A stretch of DNA of 64,000 nt from Kluyvera ascorbata_C (lineage in GTDB: Bacteria > Pseudomonadota > Gammaproteobacteria > Enterobacterales > Enterobacteriaceae), in NCBI RefSeq assembly GCF_044197065.1, contig NZ_JBIQOI010000001.1, forward strand, positions 248,001 to 312,000, given 5' to 3'. The translations under genes were made by a program, and so were the position numbers. Position 1 is the first letter of the stretch, and every line of letters begins with the position of its first letter. A model generated the notes under the pieces. It was not told the origin of the DNA. It did no database searches and worked only from the letters and a program-made list of their open reading frames with translations. Below are positions 51,067-59,572 of the stretch, one piece after another.

Positions 51067-51827
51067 TCCTGCACGCCGTCGCCGAGCGGGGCGACCCAAC
51101 GCAGCCGTGGCTGGTTTTCCTGCACGGCTTTTCCGGCGACCACCGCGAGTGGCAGCCGGTGGGGCAGCGCTTTACGCGGGCGAATCGGCTGTATGTCGAT
51201 CTTCCTGGCCACGGTGGTTCTTCGTCGGTGCGGGTCAATAACTTCACTGAGATGGACGCCGCACTCCAGGCGACGCTGCTTAGTTACAACATACTCAACC
51301 ACTGGCTGGTGGGTTACTCGCTGGGCGGGCGGATTGCCATGCACTATGCCTGCTCGCGACCAGAAGGCCTCGCAGGGCTGATTGTCGAAGGCGGTCACCC
51401 TGGGCTGACGAACGGCGCTGAGCGGGAATCGCGCTGGCGCAACGACGAAACCTGGGCTAAGCGTTTTCGCGAGCTTCCGCTGGCGGACGTTTTCAGTGCC
51501 TGGTATCAACAGCCGGTATTCGCCAGCCTCACCGACGCACAGCGCGCCTCGCTGGTGGCGCTGCGCCAGCAAAACGACGGCAACGCGCTGGCGGCGATGC
51601 TGCTGGCCACCTCTTTAGCCGTGCAGGAAGACCTCCGTCCTGCGCTGCAAACGCTTTCACTGCCATTCTGGTATCTCTGTGGCGAACGCGACCGCAAGTT
51701 TCGGGCTATTGCCGAGGAACTCGCACGCCCTTGCCACCTTATTCATGATGCCGGGCACAACGCGCACCGGGAAAACCCCGCGGGCGTAGCCGCGTGCCTG
51801 GCTCAGATTCTGCCTGTTAACTTATAG
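51063..51827 (+). CDS. menH: SHCHC synthase MenH
   Basis: Alpha/beta hydrolase-fold lyase that removes pyruvate from SEPHCHC. It is 254 residues (E. coli 252). The nucleophile is S86 in VGYSLGGRIAM, the histidine is in AGHNAHRENP near the C-terminus, and the aspartate is in CGERDRKFR. FLHGFSGDHREWQPV is the oxyanion-hole region. The start overlaps the menD stop (ATGA), and menB begins 8 bases after. Confidence 0.94.
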   Translation: MILHAVAERGDPTQPWLVFLHGFSGDHREWQPVGQRFTRANRLYVDLPGHGGSSSVRVNNFTEMDAALQATLLSYNILNHWLVGYSLGGRIAMHYACSRPEGLAGLIVEGGHPGLTNGAERESRWRNDETWAKRFRELPLADVFSAWYQQPVFASLTDAQRASLVALRQQNDGNALAAMLLATSLAVQEDLRPALQTLSLPFWYLCGERDRKFRAIAEELARPCHLIHDAGHNAHRENPAGVAACLAQILPVNL

Positions 51828-51835
51828 GACTCGCT

Positions 51836-52693
51836 ATGATCTATCCTGATGAAGCTATGCTGTACGCCCCCGCTGAGTGGCACGATTGTTCCGAAGGTTT
51901 TACCGACATTCGCTACGAAAAATCCGCTGACGGCATCGCCAAAATCACCATTAACCGCCCGCAGGTACGCAATGCGTTTCGTCCGCTGACGGTCAAAGAG
52001 ATGATTCAGGCGCTGGCGGATGCCCGCTATGACGACAACGTCGGCGTGATTATCCTGACCGGTGCGGGCGACAAAGCCTTCTGCGCTGGCGGCGACCAGA
52101 AAGTGCGCGGCGACTACGGCGGATACCAGGACGACAGCGGCGTTCACCACCTGAACGTGCTGGACTTCCAGCGTCAGATCCGTACCTGCCCGAAACCGGT
52201 CGTGGCGATGGTCGCAGGTTTCTCCATCGGTGGCGGCCACGTGCTGCACATGATGTGTGACCTGACCATTGCGGCGGATAACGCCATCTTCGGCCAGACC
52301 GGCCCGAAAGTCGGCTCCTTCGACGGCGGCTGGGGCGCTTCCTATATGGCGCGCATCGTGGGTCAGAAAAAAGCGCGTGAAATCTGGTTCTTGTGCCGCC
52401 AGTACGACGCGAAAGCGGCGCTGGATATGGGGCTGGTGAACACCGTGGTACCGCTGGTTGACCTCGAAAAAGAGACCGTGCGCTGGTGCCGTGAAATGCT
52501 GCAAAACAGCCCGATGGCGCTGCGCTGCCTGAAAGCCGCGCTGAACGCCGACTGTGACGGTCAGGCAGGTCTGCAGGAGCTGGCGGGTAACGCCACCATG
52601 CTGTTCTACATGACCGAAGAAGGTCAGGAAGGCCGTAACGCCTTCAACCAGAAACGTCAGCCTGACTTCAGCAAATTCAAACGGAATCCGTAA
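51836..52693 (+). CDS. menB: 1,4-dihydroxy-2-naphthoyl-CoA synthase MenB
   Basis: Crotonase-fold ring-closing enzyme (Dieckmann cyclisation of o-succinylbenzoyl-CoA), 285 residues as in E. coli. Conserved features are INRPQVRNAFRPLTVKEM, CAGGDQKVRGDYGGY with the flexible A-loop, GFSIGGGHVLHMMCDLT with the bicarbonate-binding glycines, GQTGPKVGSFDGGWGA, and QKRQPDFSKFKRNP at the C-terminus. The stop overlaps the menC ATG by one base. MenE, which makes its substrate, is encoded two genes further on. Confidence 0.96.
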   Translation: MIYPDEAMLYAPAEWHDCSEGFTDIRYEKSADGIAKITINRPQVRNAFRPLTVKEMIQALADARYDDNVGVIILTGAGDKAFCAGGDQKVRGDYGGYQDDSGVHHLNVLDFQRQIRTCPKPVVAMVAGFSIGGGHVLHMMCDLTIAADNAIFGQTGPKVGSFDGGWGASYMARIVGQKKAREIWFLCRQYDAKAALDMGLVNTVVPLVDLEKETVRWCREMLQNSPMALRCLKAALNADCDGQAGLQELAGNATMLFYMTEEGQEGRNAFNQKRQPDFSKFKRNP

Positions 52694-53658
52694 TGCGTAG
52701 TGCGCAGGTTTACCGCTGGCAGATACCGATGGACGCAGGTGTGGTTCTGCGCGAGCGGCGGCTGAAAACCCGTGATGGGTTATTCGTCTACCTGCGTGAC
52801 GGCGAACGGGACGGGTGGGGAGAAATCTCCCCACTGCCGGGCTTTAGCCTGGAGTCGCTGGACGACGCGCAGTCGGCGCTGCTCGGCTGGGTTAACGCCT
52901 GGCGGCAGGGCGACGATGGCGCGTTGCCAGAGGTTCCTTCGGTGGCTTTCGGCATTAGCTGCGCGCTAGCGGAGCTGAACGATGCGCTGCCCGAGGCGGC
53001 GGATTATCGCGCCGCGCCGCTGTGCACCGGTGACCCGGACGATTTGGTTATCAAGCTGGCCGACATGTCCGGCGAGAAGGTGGCGAAGGTGAAGGTCGGC
53101 CTGTACGAAGCGGTCCGCGACGGCATGGTGGTGAACCTATTGCTGGAAGCCATTCCAGAGCTGACCCTGCGCCTTGACGCTAACCGCGCCTGGACGCCGC
53201 TGAAAGCGCAGCAGTTCGCCAAATACGTCAATCCGGACTATCGCTCGCGCATCGCTTTCCTTGAAGAACCGTGCAAAACCCGCGATGACTCCCGCGCCTT
53301 TGCGCGTGAAACGGGTATTGCTATTGCCTGGGACGAAAGCCTGCGCGAGGCGGATTTCCGCTTCGAGGCTGAACCCGGCCTGAAAGCCGTGGTGATTAAA
53401 CCGACGCTCACCGGCAGCCTGCAACGTGTAAAAGCTCAGGTGGCGGCGGCGCATGCGCTCGGCCTGACGGCGGTGATTAGCTCCTCGCTGGAATCAAGCC
53501 TTGGCTTAACCCAGCTGGCGCGCATTGCGGCGTGGCTGACACCAGACACTATTCCGGGTCTGGATACCCTGAATCTAATGCAAACTCAGCTTATCCGCTG
53601 CTGGCCTGGAAGCTCCCTGCCGTGCGGCGCGATTGAGGATATGGAGCCGCTGCTGTGA
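52693..53658 (+). CDS. menC: o-Succinylbenzoate synthase MenC
   Basis: Enolase-superfamily dehydratase forming o-succinylbenzoate from SHCHC, 321 residues. The catalytic lysine is K134 in KVKVG. Metal ligands are D162 in LRLDANRAW, the glutamate in AFLEEPC and the aspartate in AWDESL; the second lysine is in VVIKPTL. The start shares a base with the menB stop, and its end overlaps menE by four bases. Confidence 0.94.
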   Translation: MRSAQVYRWQIPMDAGVVLRERRLKTRDGLFVYLRDGERDGWGEISPLPGFSLESLDDAQSALLGWVNAWRQGDDGALPEVPSVAFGISCALAELNDALPEAADYRAAPLCTGDPDDLVIKLADMSGEKVAKVKVGLYEAVRDGMVVNLLLEAIPELTLRLDANRAWTPLKAQQFAKYVNPDYRSRIAFLEEPCKTRDDSRAFARETGIAIAWDESLREADFRFEAEPGLKAVVIKPTLTGSLQRVKAQVAAAHALGLTAVISSSLESSLGLTQLARIAAWLTPDTIPGLDTLNLMQTQLIRCWPGSSLPCGAIEDMEPLL

Positions 53659-55016
53659 CCTTTTCAACCTGGCCGTGGCGGCACTGGCGCGAGGTGCGCG
53701 GCGGCGCCATCGCGCTGCGTCTCGATGACGAAACCCTGAGCTGGACGGTGCTGTGCGAACGTATTGACGCGCTGGCCGCCGGGTTTCAGGCGCAGGGGGT
53801 TAACCCTGAAGACGGCGTGGCGCTTTGCGCGCGCAATCGCCCGGAGGCGGTGCTGGCCTGGCTGGCGCTGTTGCAGTGCGGCGCGCGCATTCTGCCGCTG
53901 AACCCACGTCTGCCGTCGACGCTTATCAGCCAACTGCTGCCGGGGCTCAGCCTGCGTCACTTTTTAAATCTGGAAGCCGATGAGCACTATGGTCTTGCGC
54001 CATTGCAGCTGCGTTCCGCATCGCTGACAGCGCCCTGCGACTGGCGTGCTGAACGCCTGGCGTCGATGACGCTCACCTCGGGTTCAACCGGTCTGCCGAA
54101 AGCGGCGGTGCATACCTGCGCGGCGCATCTGGCGAGCGCGCACGGCGTGCTGAGCCTGATGCCGTTTGCAGAAAATGACGGCTGGCTGCTGTCGCTGCCG
54201 TTGTTCCACGTCTCCGGTCAGGGGATTTTCTGGCGCTGGCTGCTGGTGGGTGCACAGATGGCGGTGAGCGAGCGTCCGCTTGCACAGGCGCTACAGGGTT
54301 GCTCCCACGCGTCGCTGGTGCCGACGCAGCTCTGGCGACTGCTCAATGATAAACAACCACTTTCTCTGAAAACGGTGCTGCTGGGCGGCGCGGCTATTCC
54401 GGCGGTGCTGACCGAGCAGGCGGCAGCGCGGGGGATTCAAACCTTCTGTGGCTACGGCCTGACCGAGTTTGCCTCCACCGTTTGCGCGCGCGAAGCCAAC
54501 GGCGGCGAGGATGTTGGCGTGCCGCTGCCGGGACGTGAACTGCGGCTGGTCGACGGTGAAATCTGGCTGCGCGCCAGCAGCATGGCTTCAGGGTACTGGC
54601 GCAATGGCGAACTGCTGCCGCTGACCAATGCCGAAGGTTGGTTTGCCACCCGCGATCGCGGTGAAATCCGTGACGGCAAGCTGCACGTGATTGGCCGGCT
54701 GGATAATCTGTTTTTCAGCGGCGGTGAGGGCATTCAACCAGAAGAAGTTGAGCGTGTACTGGTACAGCATCCGGCGGTGAATCAGGTCTTTATTGTCCCC
54801 GTTGACGATATCGAATTTGGTCAACGTCCGGTGGCAGTACTGGACGGCGAACCAACGTTAGATATAGCCGAACTGGCGCAGTGGGCGAAGGGGCGGCTGG
54901 CAGGATTTCAGCAGCCGTGCCAATGGCTGATGTTGCCGGAAGCGATGAAAGGGACGGGCATTAAGGTATCCCGCCATCCGTTGATCCAGTGGGTTAATGC
55001 GCAGTCAAAACCATGA
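53655..55016 (+). CDS. menE: o-Succinylbenzoate-CoA ligase MenE
   Basis: Adenylate-forming ligase activating o-succinylbenzoate with CoA and ATP, 453 residues (E. coli 451). Start GTG within the menC stop (GTGA). The P-loop-like motif is MTLTSGSTGLPKAAVHT, followed by FCGYGLTEFASTVCARE and the hinge region WFATRDRGEIRDGKLHVIGRLDNLFFSGGEGIQPEEVE, with the C-terminal lysine in KGTGIKVSRH. Last men gene. In E. coli pmrD and the arn operon follow; here yfaZ follows directly. Confidence 0.94.
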   Translation: MTFSTWPWRHWREVRGGAIALRLDDETLSWTVLCERIDALAAGFQAQGVNPEDGVALCARNRPEAVLAWLALLQCGARILPLNPRLPSTLISQLLPGLSLRHFLNLEADEHYGLAPLQLRSASLTAPCDWRAERLASMTLTSGSTGLPKAAVHTCAAHLASAHGVLSLMPFAENDGWLLSLPLFHVSGQGIFWRWLLVGAQMAVSERPLAQALQGCSHASLVPTQLWRLLNDKQPLSLKTVLLGGAAIPAVLTEQAAARGIQTFCGYGLTEFASTVCAREANGGEDVGVPLPGRELRLVDGEIWLRASSMASGYWRNGELLPLTNAEGWFATRDRGEIRDGKLHVIGRLDNLFFSGGEGIQPEEVERVLVQHPAVNQVFIVPVDDIEFGQRPVAVLDGEPTLDIAELAQWAKGRLAGFQQPCQWLMLPEAMKGTGIKVSRHPLIQWVNAQSKP

Positions 55017-55192
55017 ATAATAGATGCGAGTTATTTCATTGGGGTGCATCATTATTCGTGGTGATGTATTAGTCGTAATTCGTTACAATCCCACTGATTA
55101 TTGCCTGTTTCGTACATTGAATCCGCTGCGTATCGCAGTACAATTCAGCGGTTTAAGGGCGTTTATTTTTGCGTTTGCATGAAAGGATGAAG

Positions 55193-55735
55193 ATGAAAAA
55201 GAGCGTGTTATTTGGTCTGGCGGGGCTGATGTTTGTCTCCGCGTCAGCGAGTGCAATCAGCTTTAACGGTCAAGCTGGTAAAGATTACACTAACCTGGGC
55301 TTTGGTGTCGGTACTGAGACCTCTGGCCTGGCGTTAACCGGTAACTGGACGCACAGCGACGACGATGGTGATGTGGCAGGTCTGGGCCTGGGGCTGAATA
55401 TCCCTCTCGGTCCATTCATGGCAACCGTGGGTGGTAAAGCGGTGTATACCGATCCTAACGACAGCGATTCCGGCTATGCCGCAGCGGTCGGCGGCGGCCT
55501 GCAGTGGAAAATTGGTGACAGCCTGCGTCTGTTCGGCGAGTACTACTACTCCCCAGACTCACTCTCCAGCGGCATCGACAGTTACACCGAAGCGAACGCG
55601 GGCGCGCGTTATACCATTATGCGTCCAATCAGTATCGAAGCAGGTTATCGTTACCTGAACCTCGCGGGTAAAGACGGTCATCGCGACAACGCCGTGGCCG
55701 ATGGCCCGTACGTTGGTGTGAGCGCATCCTTCTAA
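55193..55735 (+). CDS. yfaZ: YfaZ-family outer-membrane protein
   Basis: 180-residue predicted beta-barrel protein. I chose ATG 55193 (MKKSVLFGLAGLMFVSASAS) with AAGG at 55182-55186; ATG 55187 and a TTG at 55169 are less likely. The signal peptide is about 1-20 with cleavage near ASA. The mature part shows alternating glycine/aromatic barrel strands (GLALTGNWTHSDDDG, GGLQWKIGDSLRLFGEYYYSP, SIEAGYRYLNLAG) and ends in the typical terminal phenylalanine (GVSASF). The function is unknown. A run of 12 C begins right after the stop. Confidence 0.88.
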   Translation: MKKSVLFGLAGLMFVSASASAISFNGQAGKDYTNLGFGVGTETSGLALTGNWTHSDDDGDVAGLGLGLNIPLGPFMATVGGKAVYTDPNDSDSGYAAAVGGGLQWKIGDSLRLFGEYYYSPDSLSSGIDSYTEANAGARYTIMRPISIEAGYRYLNLAGKDGHRDNAVADGPYVGVSASF

Positions 55736-55737
55736 TT

Positions 55738-55749
55738 CCCCCCCCCCCC
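55738..55749. repeat. Homopolymer of 12 C after yfaZ
   Basis: Twelve consecutive C (55738-55749) lie two bases past the yfaZ stop and abut its terminator stem. Such tracts are prone to slipped-strand length change and to sequencing error. Confidence 0.85.
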
Positions 55750-55780
55750 GGCGCGGTGACACCGCCGCGCCAGTTTTTCT
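55750..55780 (+). terminator. Terminator after yfaZ
   Basis: GGCGCGGTG (55750-55758) pairs with CGCCGCGCC (55763-55771) with one wobble, followed by AG and T5. Confidence 0.75.
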
Positions 55781-55838
55781 CTTCTTAAATCCTCTGCTTG
55801 CGTTATAGTGACTCGTCCTCTTTTTATTGGAGAAAGTG

Positions 55839-57035
55839 ATGATAACGGTTGAGATGCTGTCCACCGGTGACGAAGTCTTATCGGGGCAGATCGTCGATAC
55901 AAACGCTGCCTGGCTTGCCGATTTTTGTTTCCAGCAGGGTATTCCACTGACGCGACGTAACACCGTTGGCGATAACCTGGATGACCTGGTGGCGATTCTG
56001 CGTGAGCGCAGTACCCAGGCGGATATTCTGATTGTGAACGGCGGCCTCGGGCCGACCAGCGATGACCTTAGCGCGCTGGCGGCGGCAACGGCGAAAGGTG
56101 AATCGCTGATTATGCACGAAGAGTGGCTGGCGTTTATGGAGCGCTTCTTCAGCGAGCGTGGCCGCGTGATGGCGCCGAGCAACCGCAAACAGGCGGAGAT
56201 CCCGGCCAGCGCCGAGCTTATCGACAACCCGGTTGGCACCGCCTGTGGCTTTGCCGTTAAGCTCAACCGCTGCCTGATGTTCTTTACGCCGGGCGTGCCG
56301 TCTGAATTTAAAGTGATGGTCGAAAAAGAGATCCTGCCGCGCATTCGTCAGCGTTATCCGGTCGGTGAACCGCCGCTGTGCCTGCGTTTGACCACTTTTG
56401 GCCGCTCGGAAAGCGATCTCGCCCAGAGCCTGCAGCACCTTGAACTGCCGCCGGGCGTGAGCATGGGCTATCGCTCCTCAATGCCGATTATCGAACTGAA
56501 GCTGACCGGGCCTGCGGAACATCGTGATGCGATGCTGGCGCTGTGGCCGGAAGTGCAGAAAGTTGCGGGTGAAAGCCTGATTTTTGAAGGCACTGAAGGG
56601 CTTCCTGCGCAGCTTGCTCGCGTACTGAAAGAAAAACAGCTTAGTCTTACGTTAAGTGAGCAGTTCACCAGCGGGCTGATTGCCCTGCAGCTTTCCCGCG
56701 CTCAGGCGCCACTGCTGGCAAGTGAAGTGGTACCGCCGCAGGATGAAACGCTGGCACAGACCGCCCGCTGGGCCGCCGAGCGCCGGGTGAACCATTTTGC
56801 GGGGTTAGCGCTGGCGGTAAGCGGTCTTGAGAGTGAGCACATTAACTTTGCGCTGGCGACACCGGAAGGGACGCATGCGCTGCAGGTGAAGTTCAGCAAT
56901 ACGCGTCATGGTCTGGCGGTGCGTCAGGAAGTGTGTGCGATGATGGCACTGAATATGCTGCGTCGGTGGCTGAATGGGCGTGCGGTTGCTAGCGAACATG
57001 GCTGGATTAACGTGGTAGATTCGCTGGTGTTGTAA
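55839..57035 (+). CDS. yfaY: CinA-like protein YfaY
   Basis: 398-residue CinA-family protein. The N-terminal molybdopterin-binding (MoCF) domain, about 1-170, shows VEMLSTGDEVLSGQIVDTNAAWLAD and VNGGLGPTSDDLSALAAATA. A linker follows, and the C-terminal CinA/PncC-like domain (about 250-398) contains LTLSEQFTSGLIALQLS. In E. coli YfaY the C-terminal half is thought to lack nicotinamide-nucleotide deamidase activity, which PncC supplies. The start is ATG 55839 after TTGGAGAAAG; a TTG at 55827 is rejected. A REP pair follows. Confidence 0.92.
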   Translation: MITVEMLSTGDEVLSGQIVDTNAAWLADFCFQQGIPLTRRNTVGDNLDDLVAILRERSTQADILIVNGGLGPTSDDLSALAAATAKGESLIMHEEWLAFMERFFSERGRVMAPSNRKQAEIPASAELIDNPVGTACGFAVKLNRCLMFFTPGVPSEFKVMVEKEILPRIRQRYPVGEPPLCLRLTTFGRSESDLAQSLQHLELPPGVSMGYRSSMPIIELKLTGPAEHRDAMLALWPEVQKVAGESLIFEGTEGLPAQLARVLKEKQLSLTLSEQFTSGLIALQLSRAQAPLLASEVVPPQDETLAQTARWAAERRVNHFAGLALAVSGLESEHINFALATPEGTHALQVKFSNTRHGLAVRQEVCAMMALNMLRRWLNGRAVASEHGWINVVDSLVL

Positions 57036-57036
57036 A

Positions 57037-57113
57037 TGCCCGATGGCGCTACGCTTATCGGGCCTACAATATGCAACCGAATGTAGGCCGGGTAAGCATA
57101 GCGCCACCCGGCA
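57037..57113. repeat. REP pair (BIME) between yfaY and glpC
   Basis: Inverted REP units TGCCCGATGGCGCTACGCTT... (57037-57068) and TGTAGGCCGGGTAAGCATAG... (57082-57113), between convergent genes. Confidence 0.88.
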
Positions 57114-57119
57114 TGATGC

Positions 57120-58316
57120 TTACTGCACAGCTAACGCTCGCGCCAACAGCGTAATCGGATGTTCACAACGTTTACTGGTGGACATCTCAATCTGCCATTT
57201 GCAGGTCTCGCAGTCGGTAATCACCAGGTCTGCTCCGCTCGCTTCAATTTGTTCGAAGAGCGGTGCGCCTATCGCCTGTGACGTTGGGTAGTTCTCCGTT
57301 TTAAAACCGTATGTTCCCGCAATTCCGCAGCATTGTGAATCCAGCACCTGCAGCTCTATACCCGGTATGCGGCGTATTAACTCCAGCGTGTACAGCGACC
57401 AGCCCATCTTCTCCATATGACACGGCGTGTGGTACACCACCTTCAGCGGCAGTGGCTGTAGCGGCAGCTCTGTGCCCGCGTCCAGCTTGCGCCACAGCCA
57501 GCGGGTCGCCAGCTCAATGTTGTCGCGTAGATCGTGGTTATCGACGTCCAGCAGGTGCGGGTACTCATCGCGCAGCGTAAAGGTGCAGGTGGATGAGGTG
57601 GCAATCACCGGCAGCTTTTTGCCGCCAATGGCTTCCCGCAGCGACTTGACGTTGCTCTGCGCCTGGCGGCGGGCTTTATCAAAGAAGCCGTTAGCAATCA
57701 GCGGTACGCCGCAGCACTTCTCTTTGCTCAGCAGCTGCACGCCAATGCCTATCGCATTCATCACCTTAATCAAATCCAGCCCGAGCTGTGGGTGATTGTA
57801 ATTCACGTAGCAGCCGTGGAAAAACGCCACCTGCTCGGCAAACTGCGCTTGCTGGGCGGCGAGGCGCGCGTAGCGGCGGCGAAAAGTGCCAAAGGAATAT
57901 TTCGGCAGGGCGCGGTGGTGGTCAATCTTGAGGGCGCTATCGAGAAGCTGACGCACGGGCTTAAGATCGGTGGCAGCGTTGACGATCGGGGCGAAGGGCG
58001 TAGAGAGCGTGCCCATCAGGTCGGTATGGCTAAGGATGGTATCGCGGATACCCGGCTTTTGCTGGCTATAGTTGGCGCGGGCGCGCTGGATAATATCGCC
58101 AATTTTCACATCCGATGGGCAGGCGACCTCGCAGCGTTTGCAGTTGATGCAGTATTTTAGCGCCTCGTCATACAGCCCCGCGTCTTTGCGGCGCAGGCGT
58201 TCGCCATCCGGCCCGGCCTGTTTTGGCCCCGGATAGCGCGGGTTAACGCGGCTGACGGGGCAGACGGTGGTGCAAACGGTGCATTTTATGCAGTTTTCGA
58301 AACTTTGCTGGCTCAT
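57120..58316 (-). CDS. glpC: Anaerobic glycerol-3-phosphate dehydrogenase subunit C
   Basis: Membrane-associated iron-sulfur subunit that passes electrons from GlpAB to menaquinone. It is 398 residues (E. coli 396). Two 4Fe-4S motifs are near the N-terminus: CIKCTVCTTVCPVSR and CINCKRCEVACPSDV. Two cysteine-rich CCG domains follow (FHGCYVNYNHPQLGLD, KEKCCGVPLIANG; then VYHTPCHMEKMGW, DSQCCGIAGTYGFK). The start overlaps the glpB stop by four bases; third gene of glpABC. Confidence 0.95.
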   Translation of the reverse strand: MSQQSFENCIKCTVCTTVCPVSRVNPRYPGPKQAGPDGERLRRKDAGLYDEALKYCINCKRCEVACPSDVKIGDIIQRARANYSQQKPGIRDTILSHTDLMGTLSTPFAPIVNAATDLKPVRQLLDSALKIDHHRALPKYSFGTFRRRYARLAAQQAQFAEQVAFFHGCYVNYNHPQLGLDLIKVMNAIGIGVQLLSKEKCCGVPLIANGFFDKARRQAQSNVKSLREAIGGKKLPVIATSSTCTFTLRDEYPHLLDVDNHDLRDNIELATRWLWRKLDAGTELPLQPLPLKVVYHTPCHMEKMGWSLYTLELIRRIPGIELQVLDSQCCGIAGTYGFKTENYPTSQAIGAPLFEQIEASGADLVITDCETCKWQIEMSTSKRCEHPITLLARALAVQ

Positions 58317-59572
58317 GCTTCACCTCCCGCTAAACGGATAATCTGCGCGGCAGCGTGTAGCGCGGTGACGGCGCACACGCCCCCGCCGCAGCCCTGCGCT
58401 ATCGGGTCGAAGCCCCCGAGCACCGAGCCGATGGCAAACAGGTTGCGCATCGGCAGGCCCCGGAGCGTTGGGTGTAGCGCGGCGTCGACCGTCGTGCCCG
58501 ACTGCTGCCATGGCTGTGGGTCAAAGAAATCATCGCGGTAGCCCGCGCGACGTGAGGCGGGTTGCTGAATATCCAGCCCCATAATCGACTCGCGGATGCC
58601 GTCACGTCCGGCGGTCAGGCCGTTGCTGAAAAAGCTGCCGCTGGCCAGTACCGCATAGCGTGGGCGTAAGGGAATATCGCCGTGATTGCGCGTCCAGATT
58701 TCGCCAACGCCACCGCCGTCGTGGCTGACGCGCACAACTTCATCGCCCGCCATCCAGGTTCCGCCCAGCGCAACAAACCGCCGTTGCAGGGTGGCGTGGA
58801 GCCGCATACCCGGCACCGAAGGTGGCAGCGTTGGCAGCAACAACAGGGTGCAGGGAAGGTTGTGATTTAACCAGTCGAACAGCGCCGTGTCGCGCAGGCC
58901 GAAGCAGGCGGGCATCACCAGCGTGTCGCATCCTTCGCTGAGCGGCAATAGCGCCTGATGCAGCGTTGACCAGTGCGCTTTTTCATCCAGTACTCTGGCG
59001 ATATTGACCGCGCGGAACTCGGTCGGGTTCTCTCGTAACACGTCCAGCTCCGGTAAATCGATTTCAGCGGTATCGGCATTAAGCCCCTGCTGCTGGAGGG
59101 ATTCGGCGACCAGATGCGGTTGGAAATCGAGAAATCCACTAATGCCGACGACTCGAACACGCCCGTGCCTGAACGGGATAATCGGTACTTCCGACGGGCT
59201 TAGCCAGGCGGCGCGTTGGGTGCCCAGCGGGGTAATACGCTGATGCGGCTTCGCTATATCGCCATGCATTTTTATTCCGCACTCTGCCAGCAGCGCCTGC
59301 GTCTGCTGCGCGTAGCGCTGCACAAGGTCGGCGCCGATCTGGCTATAAGGATGCTGTGGGGATTGTTCGTGCAGCGCGGCCAGTCCGTCTGAAAGGTGGG
59401 TGACCGGCTGACCGTCGGGCAGGGCGCTGAGTAAGTCCAGCGAGCCGGAAGAGAAGTGCAGCGCGCTCTGGCCGCGGCTGACAATCACCGTGCGCAGGCC
59501 TGCTTTTTGCAGCTGAATGCCGCACAGCAGCCCGGCAAGCCCGCCGCCGATAATCACGCTATCAAATTTCAT
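58313..59572 (-). CDS. glpB: Anaerobic glycerol-3-phosphate dehydrogenase subunit B
   Basis: Flavoprotein subunit, 419 residues as in E. coli, bound with GlpA and GlpC. The dinucleotide fold opens MKFDSVIIGGGLAGLLCGIQLQ, and the C-terminus has the second cofactor motif NLFAIGSVLGGFDPIAQGCGGG. It overlaps glpA by 11 bases at its start and glpC by four at its end, so the three are tightly coupled. Confidence 0.95.
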   Translation of the reverse strand: MKFDSVIIGGGLAGLLCGIQLQKAGLRTVIVSRGQSALHFSSGSLDLLSALPDGQPVTHLSDGLAALHEQSPQHPYSQIGADLVQRYAQQTQALLAECGIKMHGDIAKPHQRITPLGTQRAAWLSPSEVPIIPFRHGRVRVVGISGFLDFQPHLVAESLQQQGLNADTAEIDLPELDVLRENPTEFRAVNIARVLDEKAHWSTLHQALLPLSEGCDTLVMPACFGLRDTALFDWLNHNLPCTLLLLPTLPPSVPGMRLHATLQRRFVALGGTWMAGDEVVRVSHDGGGVGEIWTRNHGDIPLRPRYAVLASGSFFSNGLTAGRDGIRESIMGLDIQQPASRRAGYRDDFFDPQPWQQSGTTVDAALHPTLRGLPMRNLFAIGSVLGGFDPIAQGCGGGVCAVTALHAAAQIIRLAGGEA

